DNA of 64,000 nt from Rhizomys pruinosus (GCA_009823505.1 VZQC01005070.1:5673593-5737592); one strand, 5' to 3'; shown: positions 11,790 through 23,169, numbered from the stretch's first letter. Program-made: numbers and translations. Notes: a model not told the origin generated them from the letters alone.

Positions 11790-13080
11790 AGTCCCTAATT
11801 GTATATCTTCTTTGAATGGGATGTGATTAAACACTGTAGTTCAAGTTTCCACATACTTTTACTACATTTTCTTCTTCAGAATTGTGAAATAGTGATAGAG
11901 GTGATATTCTGCCTCAGTTGGTGTGCTCTCAGTCAGTCTTCTTTCTCTCCTGTCTCTCTTGATGGCAGGAGGACTGTCCCTGTCATGTGCATTAAGCATC
12001 CCTCTTTGCCCTCTGGCTCCATCTGTTTAAACAGTAGAAGATGCTAATTGGAAAGGTTCAGGAGAGGATGAGTCTGGATAGACTCCTCTCACTGCTTTGA
12101 GCAGCTTCTTTTAGCCACTGGACAGACTACCTTTCGGTTCTGGCAATACTGCTCTCTATTTAATCCCTCTCGCTCTTCCCTTGTCACCCCTAATTGGTGA
12201 TCTCTTGTTACCCAACCACTCTCTATTTGGATTTCCAGGCATTTATACACATAGGTAACAGATTTTCTCCATTGAAATCTATCTCTTCTAAAAATTGCTT
12301 GTCAGGATCCTTAGTTATATCTAGGCATTTAATGTCTTTGTTTCCTTTAGAAAAAGAGAAATGGGCTGTGACCTTTCAGAGCTGAGATGACTAGCAATTT
12401 CACTATGTGGCCAGGCCAATCTTAGTCAGAGGGTCATTTTTAAAAATGGAGGGACTAATCTGGAACAAAAAATACAGCAATTGTAATGATGGGGCAAACT
12501 GAAATGACTAAAAAAGGTGAAAACCTAAATACCGGGCTTTGTTATGTCTTTTATAAGTCTGCTGCTTTATTATTCATTTACTGTGTAAAAAAGATTGACT
12601 GAAAAGAGTCATTTATAACATAACGAATGCAATCAACATTTAAAAAGAGCTGACCATAATTGTGCCATATTCTTGGATTAAAGAAAAATTCCCACAAATG
12701 ATCATTTGCCAATTTATGTGTAATTAAATTGCTTAAAAGCTGTTAGTGCTGCACTGTGGGTTATGGAAGATAACTGATATTTTACCCTCAGTGAATGGGC
12801 CAGAAGAGAGCATTCTGAGGCTGCATGTTGAAGAGCCCCTGGGTTGTGGCCTTGGGCACAATGTTGGCTGTTCCATGTTTGTTAGTATACTCAACTCCAA
12901 GCAAAGTTTATTTGATGTGCTTCCAAGGTAATTGAAAATGGGGTCATTGTATAAAGCATATAATCCAGCTTCGTGTTCCATAGATACAATGATTAATTCT
13001 CCTATTTTCTGCTCTGCACGCTGCCGTTATCTATCACTCCAGCAGCCACCTCTCTATCCCATCTTCTCTGATCTGTTTCC
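11790..13080. other. Unique sequence with possible conserved part
   Basis: No repeats recognised. From about 12540 to 12990 the sequence is motif-rich (TTATTCATTTA, GTAATTAAATTGC and similar AT-core sites) and could be conserved non-coding DNA, but no comparison could be made. No coding pattern. Confidence 0.4.
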
Positions 13081-13081
13081 T

Positions 13082-13426
<345 letters not shown>

Positions 13427-13438
13427 GATCTATTTCCT

Positions 13439-13804
13439 AAACATGACTGAGAATTTCAGAATATCCACTGAAGTCGTAGGAGTGACACTTTCTACTTTGC
13501 GCATTTTTAATCATCCTTTCGAGGCTGAATGCTGTCTCTATGGTAGTGATTTCTGAATCTGGATTTCCTGCTTTGATCCTCTTCCAATATTTGAAGTTCT
13601 TGTTTCAGTATTTCATATTGCCTGTAGATGCATATAGCATAGTGTCTCATCCACTCAGCTACTTACTGAGTCCTCTGATCTTAGGTCATCTTGCTGCTCG
13701 TCTGCCTCTTACCAACTCCAGTCCATCTAGACTTGCCTTCCATTCCCAGAGCCTGAGAAGCAGCCATTGCCCCCTGCTTTCCCAGAGTTTCCACTTTCTG
13801 TTCA
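13439..13804. other. Unique sequence upstream of L2 relic
   Basis: No gene seen. The 103-codon frame at 13540-13851 runs into the L2 relic and has no coding signature. Part of it may be more of the same L2. Confidence 0.4.
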
Positions 13805-14060
13805 TTGACATCTTATCTCAGAGGTCACTTCCTCTAAAAAGTCTTTCCTGACCAACAATCTGAATCTCCTCACTATTGTACTCTATTTCGTGGAATGGCT
13901 CTCGTGACTGTTAAAACCTATCAGTTGTCGTTTATCTTCCTTTTTCTCACTAGGAAGGAAACTTCATCAGAGCAGAGATCTGTATCTCATCTTCCACTAA
14001 GGTTCCAAGTCTAAGAACAGATGATGTCATATAAAGAGCCTTCACATATCTGCTGACTGA
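13805..14060 (+). mobile_element. Ancient L2 LINE 3' fragment
   Basis: The order of words matches the conserved L2 3' region: GAGGTCACTTCCTC, TCTTTCCTGACC, CTCACTATTGTACTC, then CACTAGGAAGGAAACTTCAT and CAGAGATCTGTATCTCATC. Highly diverged, as expected for a pre-rodent repeat. Confidence 0.65.
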
Positions 14061-14143
14061 TGATAGAATACACAGCCAGTGGAGAATTAAGAAACGAGTC
14101 ATTATGGTACGCTGTACGTTTGAAAGAAGCATGGCCTCTTTTC

Positions 14144-14404
14144 TTTTTTTTTTTTTTTAAATTTTTTTTTTATTATTTTTTTTTTTGTATGTGTATGAAT
14201 GTATTGTTTGTATGCAGGTCTGTGCACCCGTGTCGTGCAATGCCGCGGAGGTCAGAAGAGGGTGTCGGATTCCCCTGGAACTGGAGTTCTCCTGGAATTG
14301 GAGTTACAGACGGTTCTTAGCCGCCATGTGGGTGCTGGGGATCGAACCCGGGTCCTCTGCAAGAGCGTCAGTGCTCTTAACTGCTAGGCTATCTCTCCAG
14401 CCCC
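14144..14404 (-). mobile_element. Young B2/B3-like SINE
   Basis: Minus-strand copy with poly-T/AT tail on the left. Flanked by a perfect 15-bp target duplication GCATGGCCTCTTTTC (14129-14143 and 14405-14419). Intact B-box sequence, CpG-rich. Confidence 0.96.
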
Positions 14405-14419
14405 GCATGGCCTCTTTTC

Positions 14420-15321
14420 ATGCTTTCCAAATGGCCCTTATTTGGTCTCCAAATCATAATTTTGAGAAAAAAAAATGTTGTGAAATAATTTATGATATCA
14501 CAAAACTCATTTCTAAACTTTGCTGATTTATTCTCTAAGTGAAAACATGGAGAAATATTATTAGTCTGCGTTTTAAACAACTTATAAACTGGATACAATT
14601 TTGTCCTAATGGACATGTTAACTAATTAACAGAAACCTTCCCATATATTTGGCGGTTCTCTGGTCACAAGACTGTCATTTAAGGAACAGTTGTTAGCCAC
14701 CATGTTGGTGCTGGGAACTGAACCTAGCTCCTTTGCAAGAGCAGCCAGTGCTCTTTACAGCTGAGCCATCTCTCCATACCCTCCTGTCCCATTTTTACAT
14801 TTTATGGTATTAAACATTGCTATACTGAAATTTGGACGTTAAAAAAATTAGTACCCGTGCTGACCATCTTTCTTTAATCACCCTTGTGTTATAAAAGAAA
14901 ACACTGGGTTATCAATCATCTACTAGTTTAGAACTTTGTTAGACACTCAAACTGGTGGCTTTCTCTTTTATTCAAATTGCCCTCTGGAAGAAGTATAATT
15001 GAAAAGCACATATTTACATATGTTGAGGAAATGTTGTTCAGAATAAATATGAATTCACTATTAAATATTTAGTAAGCTCACTTGGTTTTGGAAAATTTCT
15101 TCCAGGAAAATTATTTTCAGCACAGATCCATTTCTCTAATAGTCTTGAAGATTCTCTCTTTTCTACTTATTCCTAACAGAGCACTGACAGCCTGTGTGTT
15201 CCCACAAATTTAAAATTTTCAGATAAAGGTAAATTTATTGATAAAACTTTTTTTTCACAATATTGTGCTTTAATCTGTAGCATTTATAATAAAACTTGTA
15301 GGCTTAATATTGGTTATCTCT
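14420..15321. other. Unique sequence with one SINE remnant
   Basis: Apart from 14683-14780 nothing is recognised; no coding pattern. Confidence 0.4.
14683..14780 (-). mobile_element. B2/B3-like SINE 5' fragment
   Basis: Plus-strand GTTAGCCACCATGTTGGTGC and TGAGCCATCTCTCCATACC correspond to the 5' half of a minus-strand SINE. The 3' half is missing. Confidence 0.85.
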
Positions 15322-15338
15322 GAAAACTATATCTTTAT

Positions 15339-15595
15339 GGGGCTGGAGAGATGGCCTAGCGGTTAAGAGCACCAACCGCTCTTGCAGAGGACCCGGGTTC
15401 GATCCCCAGCACCCACATGGCGCGCGAGAACCGTCTGAAACTCTAATTCCAGGAGAAACTCCAGTTCCAGGGGAATCCGACACCCTCTTCTGACCTCCGT
15501 GGCATTGCACGACATGGTGCACACAACTGCATGCAGAACAGTACATTCATACACATACTGAAATAAATAAAAATTAAAAAAATATTAAAAATAAA
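15339..15595 (+). mobile_element. Young B2/B3-like SINE, full length
   Basis: GGGGCTGGAGAGATGGCC head, B box in GGGTTCGATCCCC, and 3' part CATTCATACACATAC plus AATAAATAAAA tail. Perfect 17-bp target duplication GAAAACTATATCTTTAT (15322-15338 and 15596-15612). Confidence 0.97.
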
Positions 15596-15749
15596 GAAAA
15601 CTATATCTTTATTATGCTCTTAATTAGAGGTTGTAAAGTAACAGAACTGAATTAAAATAAAATTAATAATGGTTAAGTAAACATTTTCTTATCTTAAAAT
15701 AACTTTTAATTATTTAACTACGAGCATATCTTAACATACCTCAACTTGT

Positions 15750-15962
15750 GGGGCTGGAGAGTTGATTCAGTGGTTAAGAACACTGGCTTTTCTTGCAGAG
15801 GACCCAGGTTTGATTCTAAGTACTCCCATGGAGGCCAGATCCAGTTCCAGGGGAAGCCAATGCCTTCTTCTGACCTCCTCTGGTATTGCACAACATGGGT
15901 GTACTTTCATACAAGCAGGCAATACACTCATACACATAAAATAAAAAATAATAAATAAAATA
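15750..15962 (+). mobile_element. Older B2/B3-like SINE
   Basis: GGGGCTGGAGAGTTGATTCAG head and CACTCATACACATAAAATAAA tail. The B-box is degraded. A B1 sits directly 3' in the opposite orientation. Confidence 0.9.
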
Positions 15963-16111
15963 TTTTTTGGTCTTTTCGAGACAGGGTCTCCCTGTAGCCC
16001 CAGCTGTCCTGGAACTCACTCTGTAGACCAGGCTGGCCTTGAACTCACAAAGATCTGCCTGCCTCTGCCTCCCAAGTGCTAGGATTAAAGGCGTGTGCCG
16101 CCATGCCCAGC
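15963..16111 (-). mobile_element. B1 SINE
   Basis: Minus-strand B1, near consensus: plus-strand GAGACAGGGTCTCCCTGTAG through GGATTAAAGGCGTG and GCCATGCCCAGC. Short AAATATTTTTT repeats on both sides suggest insertion into the preceding SINE tail. Confidence 0.95.
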
Positions 16112-16112
16112 A

Positions 16113-17389
16113 ATGAAATATTTTTTTAAAAGATAATTCAACTTTTAGTACAGTCCCATAATTGACAAATAAAAGGTTTGAGACCAGGACAAGGAAAAAT
16201 CCCAAGGTAGGTGGTTAATCAGATTTTTTATCTTTTGAAAGTTTTAAATTATAGGTTCTAATAGTACATCATATTTAGGGATGTTTGTGTCAGTTATTCT
16301 TTGTCAAATGAGAAACAATACTTTCATCATGGATCATTAATACAATTATTTTTCTCTTGTAATTGTATGAACATGTTTTAATTATAAAATAGGTATAACA
16401 GAAACATTTATTTTTTTAGTTATTATGTTCTACACATACAAACATATATGAACTACTATTTTCCATTTTGTTATTGCTATGATTCTTCTGGTCTTTGCAG
16501 CCACCTGCCCATCTCTGGATGCCTGTAATGTGGCAATTAACCAGCAGCTTCTTAATGACCTAATTAAGCCATAATGATTGAAGTACAAGGCATTTCCTGG
16601 GGATTGATAGCCAACTGAGAAGAGTTGATGGCCCATGGCATAGCTGAGAGCCATTAACCCCAACCAGCCATTAATCCTATGAATACACAATATACAGAGG
16701 TTATTATTATAAGCTGGAATGAAAACAATCAGGTGTGGTCTATTTACATGAGATGCAATTATACTTGCTAAATATGGGGGCTTACTGAAGAATAAATATT
16801 TGAATTATTCTAAAACTATTATTTGACATTTTGAACCTGCCACAACCCAGCAGAGATTTATTTTTAATGATTAAATAAGCATTTCTTATTATCTTTGGTG
16901 GAAAATTATAGTAGACAACTTGACCTAAATTTTGTCAACAAGGGAGTTTTCCTGTAATATTTGAAGTAGGAAAGCAGTTGGAGCTCAGAAATGATGGGAA
17001 CTGAGACAGAAAGATGTACAGAATCCAAACCTGTTCTCTCCTCCTAACACTTCCCCTCCTTTCCTCTCCTCTCCCTTCTCCCCTTCTCTCTCTATCCTGA
17101 TTTCTGTGCAAATTAACTGTCTGCTCTTCAAAGATGTAGGAAGAAATAAATAAGTTTTCCTCAGCATCTTTGGTGATATTTTATATATTTAGTAATTCAA
17201 AGATCACTTTTCCAATTCCAAGTGTATGTTCCTAAATGAGAGAGTTTGGCTCCATGTATTGTCAGGCAATTAATGTGTTTATGAGCATACATACCACTCA
17301 AAACCAATAAGTGGCAGATAATCACATGCACGCACACTCAAATGATGGGTGCCATTGGTTACTAGTGAAATATGAATTAATGATACAAT
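16113..17389. other. Unique sequence, no gene; polypyrimidine run
   Basis: No repeats recognised apart from a CT-rich run at 17037-17095. Includes the motif-rich block 16480-16690. No coding pattern. Confidence 0.45.
16480..16690. other. Candidate conserved enhancer-like block
   Basis: About 200 bp of balanced composition in an AT-rich setting, packed with homeodomain-type cores: TGGCAATTAACC, CTTAATGACC, TAATTA (16561-16566), ATAATGATTG, GCCATTAACC and a bicoid-class TAATCC (16672-16677), plus a CACCTG E-box at 16502-16507. The clustering is seen directly; enhancer function and conservation are inferred. Confidence 0.4.
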
Positions 17390-17766
17390 TAGATATTGTT
17401 ATGCTGCAGTAAGAATAGATTTTTTTGGAAGATTTACCATGTAGCAAATGTTGACATGTAAGGAAAAACAGGATCTCATAATCTTCAGGTGGGAATTTCA
17501 AAAGACAAGCCATTATGGAACACAATTTTTCAGCAGCAGTTAAACATACTGATGATTTATGATCCAGCCACAGAAAATGAAGACATATGTTCATGTAATG
17601 ACTTGTATGTGAATTTTCATGAAACTTTTTATTTATAATACTCACAATATGAAAGTAACCCAAATGTCTAGGAATAGGTAGCAACAGGTAACAATCACAA
17701 TATAATCATGCTGTGTGAGCAAAGTGGAACAAACAGAGGATGCATTGCATGAGTGTGTTTACATTA
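17390..17766 (+). mobile_element. Very old L1 ORF2 fragment (tentative)
   Basis: TTTATAATACTCACAATATG and AAAGTAACCCAAATGTC resemble the well-known L1 ORF2 3' part encoding 'SNWNQPKCP'. The rest is heavily drifted; limits are approximate. Confidence 0.5.
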
Positions 17767-17824
17767 AATTCAGGATAACAGGTTAATGGAGCAAGAACAG
17801 TGAATTCAGGATAACAGGTTAATG
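17767..17824. repeat. 22-bp direct repeat, 36-bp period
   Basis: AATTCAGGATAACAGGTTAATG occurs at 17767-17788 and again at 17803-17824, so a 36-bp segment was partly duplicated. Confidence 0.9.
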
Positions 17825-17897
17825 TATATCAAGACAACCTAGCTCAGTGTTTTGTTGTTTGGAGGTAGATGGAAGATGTTTTATATTTTGTTAACTT

Positions 17898-18075
17898 TAA
17901 TTATATTTGTGCATTTTTGTGTGCATGTGGGTTTGTGCACCTAAGTCCCGGCACCCATGGAGACCAGAGTTGTCAGATCTCAAGCTGGAGTTACACACGG
18001 TTGTGGACAGGCACCGGACATGAGTGTTTGGAACTAAACTTTGGTTCTGTGCAAAAGCAGTAAGAGCTCTGCTCC
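17898..18075 (-). mobile_element. Old B2/B3-like SINE
   Basis: Plus-strand GTGCACCTAAGTCC, CCATGGAGACCAGAG and AGCTGGAGTTACACACGG correspond to a diverged minus-strand SINE; its head is nearly lost. Confidence 0.7.
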
Positions 18076-18282
18076 TGGAAGAATTCTTAAACCAAATGGG
18101 GAAATTTTAGAGGGGTATAAAAAAATTAATTAAAATGATCTTGCATTCGGTTTCATGGTTCTATATTTAGGTCACGTTGTCACACTGTACTTGTCTGCTA
18201 CATACACTTTATGGTAAATCAATCATAACCTGCATGAAGCAGTTTTTAAAAGAGTTGTTCTGTGTCACAGACATGCACATGC

Positions 18283-18360
18283 ACAGGCACACACACACAC
18301 AAACACACACACACTTAGGTTAGGACAATATGGAGAGTTGTCAGCCATCAGTCGCCATAC

Positions 18361-18391
<31 letters not shown>

Positions 18392-18432
18392 GGTTGTGAC
18401 AATATGGAGAGTTATCAACCATCAGTCGCCAC

Positions 18433-18467
<35 letters not shown>

Positions 18468-18512
18468 CACACAGGTTAGGACAATATGGAGAGCTGTCAA
18501 CCATCAGTCGCC
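18283..18512. repeat. Compound minisatellite: (CA)n plus 39-bp unit, three copies
   Basis: A 39-bp unit beginning GGTTAGGACAATATGGAGAG and ending CATCAGTCGCC occurs at 18318-18356, 18392-18430 and 18474-18512, each preceded by a (CA)n run that itself contains an AAACAC interruption. Units differ at only a few positions. The CA tract and unique unit were therefore amplified together. Confidence 0.95.
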
Positions 18513-18669
18513 CATTACAATTCATGAGCAAGATACTTAACAACCAATAAAGTGAGTTAAGTTCATTCCTTACTTTTAAGTACTCTCTTATAATTTGTAA
18601 GACATTGATGATCTGTATTTTGAAGGGAATAAGATAATTAGTTCTTTTAAAAGGAAAAAAGATGAACAG

Positions 18670-18735
18670 CAAGGATGCACTTATACACATGTAGGCAATA
18701 CACTCATACACATAAAATAAAAATAATAAAACATT
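18670..18735 (+). mobile_element. B2/B3-like SINE 3' end fragment
   Basis: CACTTATACACATGTAGGCAATACACTCATACACATAAAATAAAA is the 3' part of the older SINE type; 5' part absent. Confidence 0.75.
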
Positions 18736-19164
18736 GTTAAAAGGAAAGGAGATAAAATGCATTCTGCTATCAAGAGCATAAAATGCATAGAAAATCTCTT
18801 AAATGAGGGAGATTCCATTTCCAATTGATGGTATAAGGAAAAGGAGACTACATAAAATTGTGGTATCTGGACTGAGACTTGAGGAATATACAGCCCATCA
18901 GTGGGCACAGTCAGTAAAACCATGACAGCAGGAACTCAGAAGCAGGAAAGTGGGTGAGTTGTGTGCAGCACTATGTGTAAGCTGGGGAGGAGCAGCAGGG
19001 GAAGGCAAGCTGGAACGTACAGTGCTCCTGCTACTAAATAGAACAGTGGGGTAGATTTCATTTGGGTTTCCTATTTCCAAGCCAAATGTAATACGCTGAA
19101 GCAATCAATTCAACTGAAAGAAATGTATGAAAAATCGAAACCTTACTTCTAGAAACATCGCAGG
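18736..19164. other. Unique sequence, no gene
   Basis: Nothing recognised; frames on the minus strand here are unsupported. Confidence 0.4.
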
Positions 19165-19375
19165 ACCCTCATCAAGACATCTCAGTGGATAAAGCTGCTT
19201 TGTGGCAAGACTGAGAACCTGAGCTCAGTATCCAGGACCCACTTGGTAGAAGGAGGGAAATGACTCATAAGGTTCTCTCGCTTCCACGTACATGATGTGG
19301 CACATGTAGGTTGTATACATGTGAATGCATGTGCAAGTGCATACAGAAACAAGACATATAAATATAAAAAAATAA
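19165..19375 (+). mobile_element. B4-family SINE
   Basis: ATCTCAGTGGATAAAGCTGC, GAACCTGAGCTCAGTATCC and a 3' part of alternating TGTGCA/CATATA with AAATATAAAAAAATAA tail match the rodent B4/RSINE1 layout. Confidence 0.75.
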
Positions 19376-19511
19376 TTCTAAACAAATTGCAGTGCTCTGG
19401 AGCCAGGTTTAGTCCTGGGCTTTTCAATAGCTGTATTCCCATATATTCTCATGGCTTCCAATTGAATGTACCTGTGTCCTGATCTCTCAGTCTTTTAAGA
19501 TATCATGTGTT

Positions 19512-19680
19512 TATGGGAAGGCTCAGTGAGTCAAGACTCTTGCCCCCAAGCTTGATGACCTGAGTTTGATCCCTGGGAACCATGCAGTAGGAGATAACCA
19601 ACTCCAGAAAGTGTGCTTCTGACTTCTACATGCATCCCATCCTGTCTGCAGTACCTCCCCTATATATGTAATGTCATTTT
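19512..19680 (+). mobile_element. B4-family SINE
   Basis: GGCTCAGTGAGTCAAGACTC, CAAGCTTGATGACCTGAGTT and GATCCCTGGGAACC are typical B4 words; 3' end degraded. Confidence 0.75.
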
Positions 19681-19689
19681 TGAAAAGAC

Positions 19690-19850
19690 AGGAATCTTTT
19701 GGATGAGAACAAGTCCAGCCACCTCAATTTAAGATAATTTGCCTATTCAAATACCCCACATCCCCAAGTAAGCACATTCAGAGGTGCTAGGTGAAAGTGA
19801 GAGTTCAGAATATAATTTTAGGTAACAATTCAGCCCATCATATACTCTCT
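19690..19850 (+). mobile_element. Ancient interspersed repeat, class not assigned
   Basis: The order AATTTGCCTATTCAAATA ... GCACATTCAGAGGTGCTAGG ... AACAATTCAGCCCATCA resembles a widespread old mammalian repeat, also seen at 57105-57270. I cannot name the family with certainty. Confidence 0.4.
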
Positions 19851-20234
19851 TCTGAAAGATTATTTATTGGTGCTTCTGTTAAAACCCTGAGTTTTGAGAT
19901 GATTTGTTGTGGAACTGTATTCATTTGAAACACACATTTTTGGGTGATCACACCAAGAGATAAATGACATAGCTAATTAGAAACACAAAAGTATGTCAAT
20001 TGATATAAAATAAGAAAGAGAAGTCATAAAGAGACAAAGAAAAGATACCAATATTAAATCATTTGAAAAGAAAATCAAGAAAACAATTCTACTTACAAAA
20101 GAAAATAGATAACTTGAGGAAATTTAACCAAAGAAATAAAAAGTTAACTACAATGAAGATTACAGATTAAACACAGAAAATAAGGGGAATGCATAAGCAG
20201 GAAAAATATTTCTGACTATGATGTAAACCAATGT
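19850..20234. other. Unique AT-rich sequence
   Basis: Nothing recognised; no coding pattern. Confidence 0.4.
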
Positions 20235-20435
20235 TTAAATGTCCACATTATCTCAATCTAAAATTCAATGTAATCTCTATCAACATATTATCTTCTTCAC
20301 CAAATTATAAAAGTCCTAAAATTTTATGTGCCATCTTAAAAATAAAATCTCTAAGTAGCCAGAGCAATCTTGAGCAAAAAGAAAAATTGCATGAAATATT
20401 ACCTGACTTGATAATGTACTAAAATGCTATAAAAA
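20235..20435 (+). mobile_element. Ancient L1 ORF2 fragment
   Basis: TCAATGTAATCTCTATCAAC, CCAAATTATAAAAGTCCTAAAATTTTATG and AGCCAGAGCAATCTTGAGCAAAAAGAA follow the conserved ORF2 segment downstream of the reverse-transcriptase core. No open frame. Confidence 0.75.
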
Positions 20436-20443
20436 AACAAAAT

Positions 20444-20600
20444 AGGCCAGGCGTGGTGGCGCATGCCTTTAATCCTAGCACTTGGGAGGCAGAGGCAGGT
20501 GGATCTTTGTGAGTTCAAGGCCAGCCTGGTCTACGGAGTGAGTTCCAGGACAGCTAGGGCTACAGGGAGACCCTGTCTCAAAAACACCAAAAAAAAAAGA
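20444..20600 (+). mobile_element. B1 SINE, near consensus
   Basis: GGCCAGGCGTGGTGGCGCATG head, full B1 body, tail of A's. Inserted at the end of the ancient L1 fragment. Retained CpGs suggest youth. Confidence 0.97.
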
Positions 20601-20741
20601 TATATAAAAAAGAAGATATTGTTGAAAATTCAACCCTTCCTTCAGATTCTTTTAAGTCTCTCAGTACTGTATAGTCATATTTCTTCATTTCTTGTTTCAC
20701 AAAACATAAGAAAGAATATCCATTAAAATTACTTGTTAGCG

Positions 20742-20885
20742 GCCTAGAGAGATAGCCTAGCAGTTAAGAGCACCTATGCTTTTGCAGAGGACCCAGGTTC
20801 GATCCCCAGCACCCACATGGCGGCTGAGAACCGTCTCTAACTCCAATTGCAGGAGAACTCCAGTTCCAGGGGAATCCAATCTCTC
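20742..20885 (+). mobile_element. Young B2/B3-like SINE, 3' truncated
   Basis: Head and B box (GGTTCGATCCCC) intact, but the element stops after TTCCAGGGGAATCCAATC with no tail. A 3'-truncated SINE cannot be produced by normal priming, so a later deletion or assembly fault is implied. Confidence 0.9.
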
Positions 20886-20889
20886 TACT

Positions 20890-21339
20890 AGAGATTGAGA
20901 CACATCCCTCTTCAAATCATATCTTTTAAATACCCCGTTTCTGAGGGGGGAAAGTAATGATAAATATGTGATTAGTGTAAGTGATTGAGATGTGAAATTG
21001 GAAGAATTAATCTTTCTTAAAATTTTCATTACCTAATGGGGCAAGCAACTCATGAATAAAGAGAAAACCATTGACACATAATTTATACTAGTAGATACAA
21101 CTAGTATCTCCAAGAGAAGAGTTATTTCTATTACCTTCCTTAGCATTAAAAGAAGATGGAGTTCTATATACAGGCATTGATTTTTCTTTCTTCATTATAA
21201 CTACATGTAGTGTAATTTTATACACATGACCCTTGGATAGATTTTTTTGTTTCTTTCTTTCTTTTTTGGGATCTATGCCATAGCAACTAGGCTTTGTAAT
21301 AGTAATTACCATGACATTGCCAATAAACACAGCCAATAT
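20890..21339. other. Unique sequence, no gene
   Basis: Nothing recognised apart from a short TTTC run near 21248. No coding pattern. Confidence 0.4.
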
Positions 21340-21570
21340 GCAGCATTTATTATGGGCTGGGCATGATTCCAAGTGCTATGCATTTAATAATCCTAGCATC
21401 CTTTGAGGTAGGTTGTATTACTATCCCCACATTGAAGATAAACTGAAGAAACAAAGATGTTATATAACTTGTCCAAAGTTAGACAGCTGTTAATGAGAAT
21501 TCTCATCCAAACAGTTAAGCTTCAAAGTCTATGTACTTAATCCTTGTGCTTTATAGATTATACTGGGGAT
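21340..21570 (+). mobile_element. Ancient MIR SINE
   Basis: TTTATTATGGGCTGGGCATGATTCCAAGTGCTATGCATTTAATAATCC, GAGGTAGG, ACTATCCCCACATTGAAGATAAACTGAAG, AACTTGTCCAAAGTTAGACAGCT and the closing GTGCTTTA follow the MIR consensus order, core region included. A pre-rodent relic. Confidence 0.85.
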
Positions 21571-21834
21571 GCCATATTGAATAACCCAGAGAGAAAACCA
21601 GACAAAGCACTTCTCAGTATATATTGAATTGTAAAGTTAAATATCATTAAGGTTTCATGATTTTTACTATGGTTTCCAGCAATCTGAAGTTAAAGAATCC
21701 TGGGCCATGAACAACTGTCAACCTTATTATTTGTTACTTGATTTTACTTTTATGTATTCTCTCCTGATTATTGTGCTGAGTTGTTTTTCCCCCAGTGGTG
21801 TTTGCTGTGGACGATTTATAATGCTAACAAGTAA
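21571..21834. other. Unique sequence, no gene
   Basis: Nothing recognised. Confidence 0.4.
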
Positions 21835-21988
21835 TTTTTTTTAATTTTTATTTATTTATTTTCTATGTGTGTGAATGTACTGTCTGCATGTAGGTTTGTG
21901 CACCCGTGTCGTGCAATGCCGCGGAGGTCAGAAGAGGGTGTCAGATTCCCCTGGAACTGGAGTTCTCCTGGAATTGGAGTTACAGACA
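21835..21988 (-). mobile_element. Young B2/B3-like SINE cut by gap
   Basis: 3' half of a minus-strand SINE (tail on the left, CpG-rich body) that ends abruptly at the N at 21989 in mid-element after GAGTTACAGACA. The 5' half is absent. Confidence 0.92.
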
Positions 21989-21989
21989 N
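21989..21989. other. Single N: assembly join
   Basis: One N separates half a SINE from mid-ORF2 L1 sequence. Neither element has a natural end here, so bases of unknown number are missing or two contigs were misjoined. Confidence 0.85.
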
Positions 21990-23135
21990 GTAGGAAAAGA
22001 CTTCCTAAATCAGACAGCAGCTGCACAGGAATTAAGGTCGACATTTGACAAATGGGACCTCATTAAACTCAAAAGCTTCTGTACATCAAAAGAAACAATC
22101 AAGGAAGTGAAGAGAAATCCCACAGAGTGGGAGGAAACCTTCACTGCAGATATATCTGACAAAGCATTGACTTCCAGAATAAACTACTTAGAAAACAAGG
22201 AAGAAAGAAAACAAATGACCCACTCAAAAGATGGAGCAAAGAGCTGAACAGAGACTTCACAAGTGAGGAATTAGAGATGGCTGAGAAACATCTTAAAAAG
22301 TCACTAATAATTAAGGAAATGCAAGTTAAAACCACTTTAAGATATCATCTCACTCCTATAAGACTGGCTAGGATCAAGAAAACAAATGATACCAAATGCT
22401 GGAGAGGTTGTGGGGAAAGGGAAACACTCATTCACTGCTGGTGGGAATGTAAACTCATACAACCACTATGGAAAGCAGTGTGGAGAATCCTTAAAAAGAC
22501 TCAAAATGAGCCTGCCACCTGACCCAGCCATACCAATCCTGAGTATATACCCACAAGTCTCATTCTACCACAGAGATACATACACAGCCATGTTTATTGC
22601 AGCTCTCTTCACAATAGTGAAGAGCTGGAACCAACCCAAGTGCCCATCAACCAAGGAGTGGATAGAGAAAATGTGGTACATCTACACAGTGGAGTTCTAT
22701 GCAGTGGTAAAGAAAGATGACAACATGAACTTTGCAGGTAAATGGATGGAACTAGAAGATACTATGTTAAGTGAAGTAACACAGTGCCAGAAAAACAAAC
22801 ATCGAATGGGATCCCTCATTTCTGGATCATACCATCAAATGACATGATTTCAGTACATGTGTGACATAAATAAATGCATATGTTGAAACAATATGATTGG
22901 AGAGAACAACAACAAAAGAACTGTGACAGGGAACTGACTGAAACAGTAGAGTTCTTCTGCCCAAAAAATAATCTTCTGCTTTGAAAAACTTTGAAAAGAC
23001 TCAGAAGGGGAAACAGGACATGTACAGCAGACTGCATGAACTTGGGAGGTGCGGGGGGCATGGAGTGGAAATGAGTGTGGATTGAACTGAGAAGTGATGT
23101 ATGAAATGCACGAAACTTCAATAAAAGATTTAAAA
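21990..23135 (+). mobile_element. L1 3' part: ORF2 C-terminus and 3' UTR
   Basis: Relatively young L1. The coding remnant (22277-22522 and overlapping frames) includes the Cys-rich ORF2 C-terminal motif: [19 protein letters not shown], with the C..C..H..C spacing. It goes on to the region encoding NQPKCPSTKEWIEKMWYIY, then to a 3' UTR with a short G tract and the end TTCAATAAAAGATTTAAAAA. Frameshift near 22440 separates the frames. Its left side is lost at the N. Confidence 0.92.
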
Positions 23136-23169
23136 AACTACTATAGTACAGAATTTACTTTGTTTTTCA

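Noticed and set aside
18283..18512. Repeated units resembling a CRISPR array
   Set aside because: Vertebrate DNA; the 'spacers' are CA microsatellites and the units are a minisatellite.
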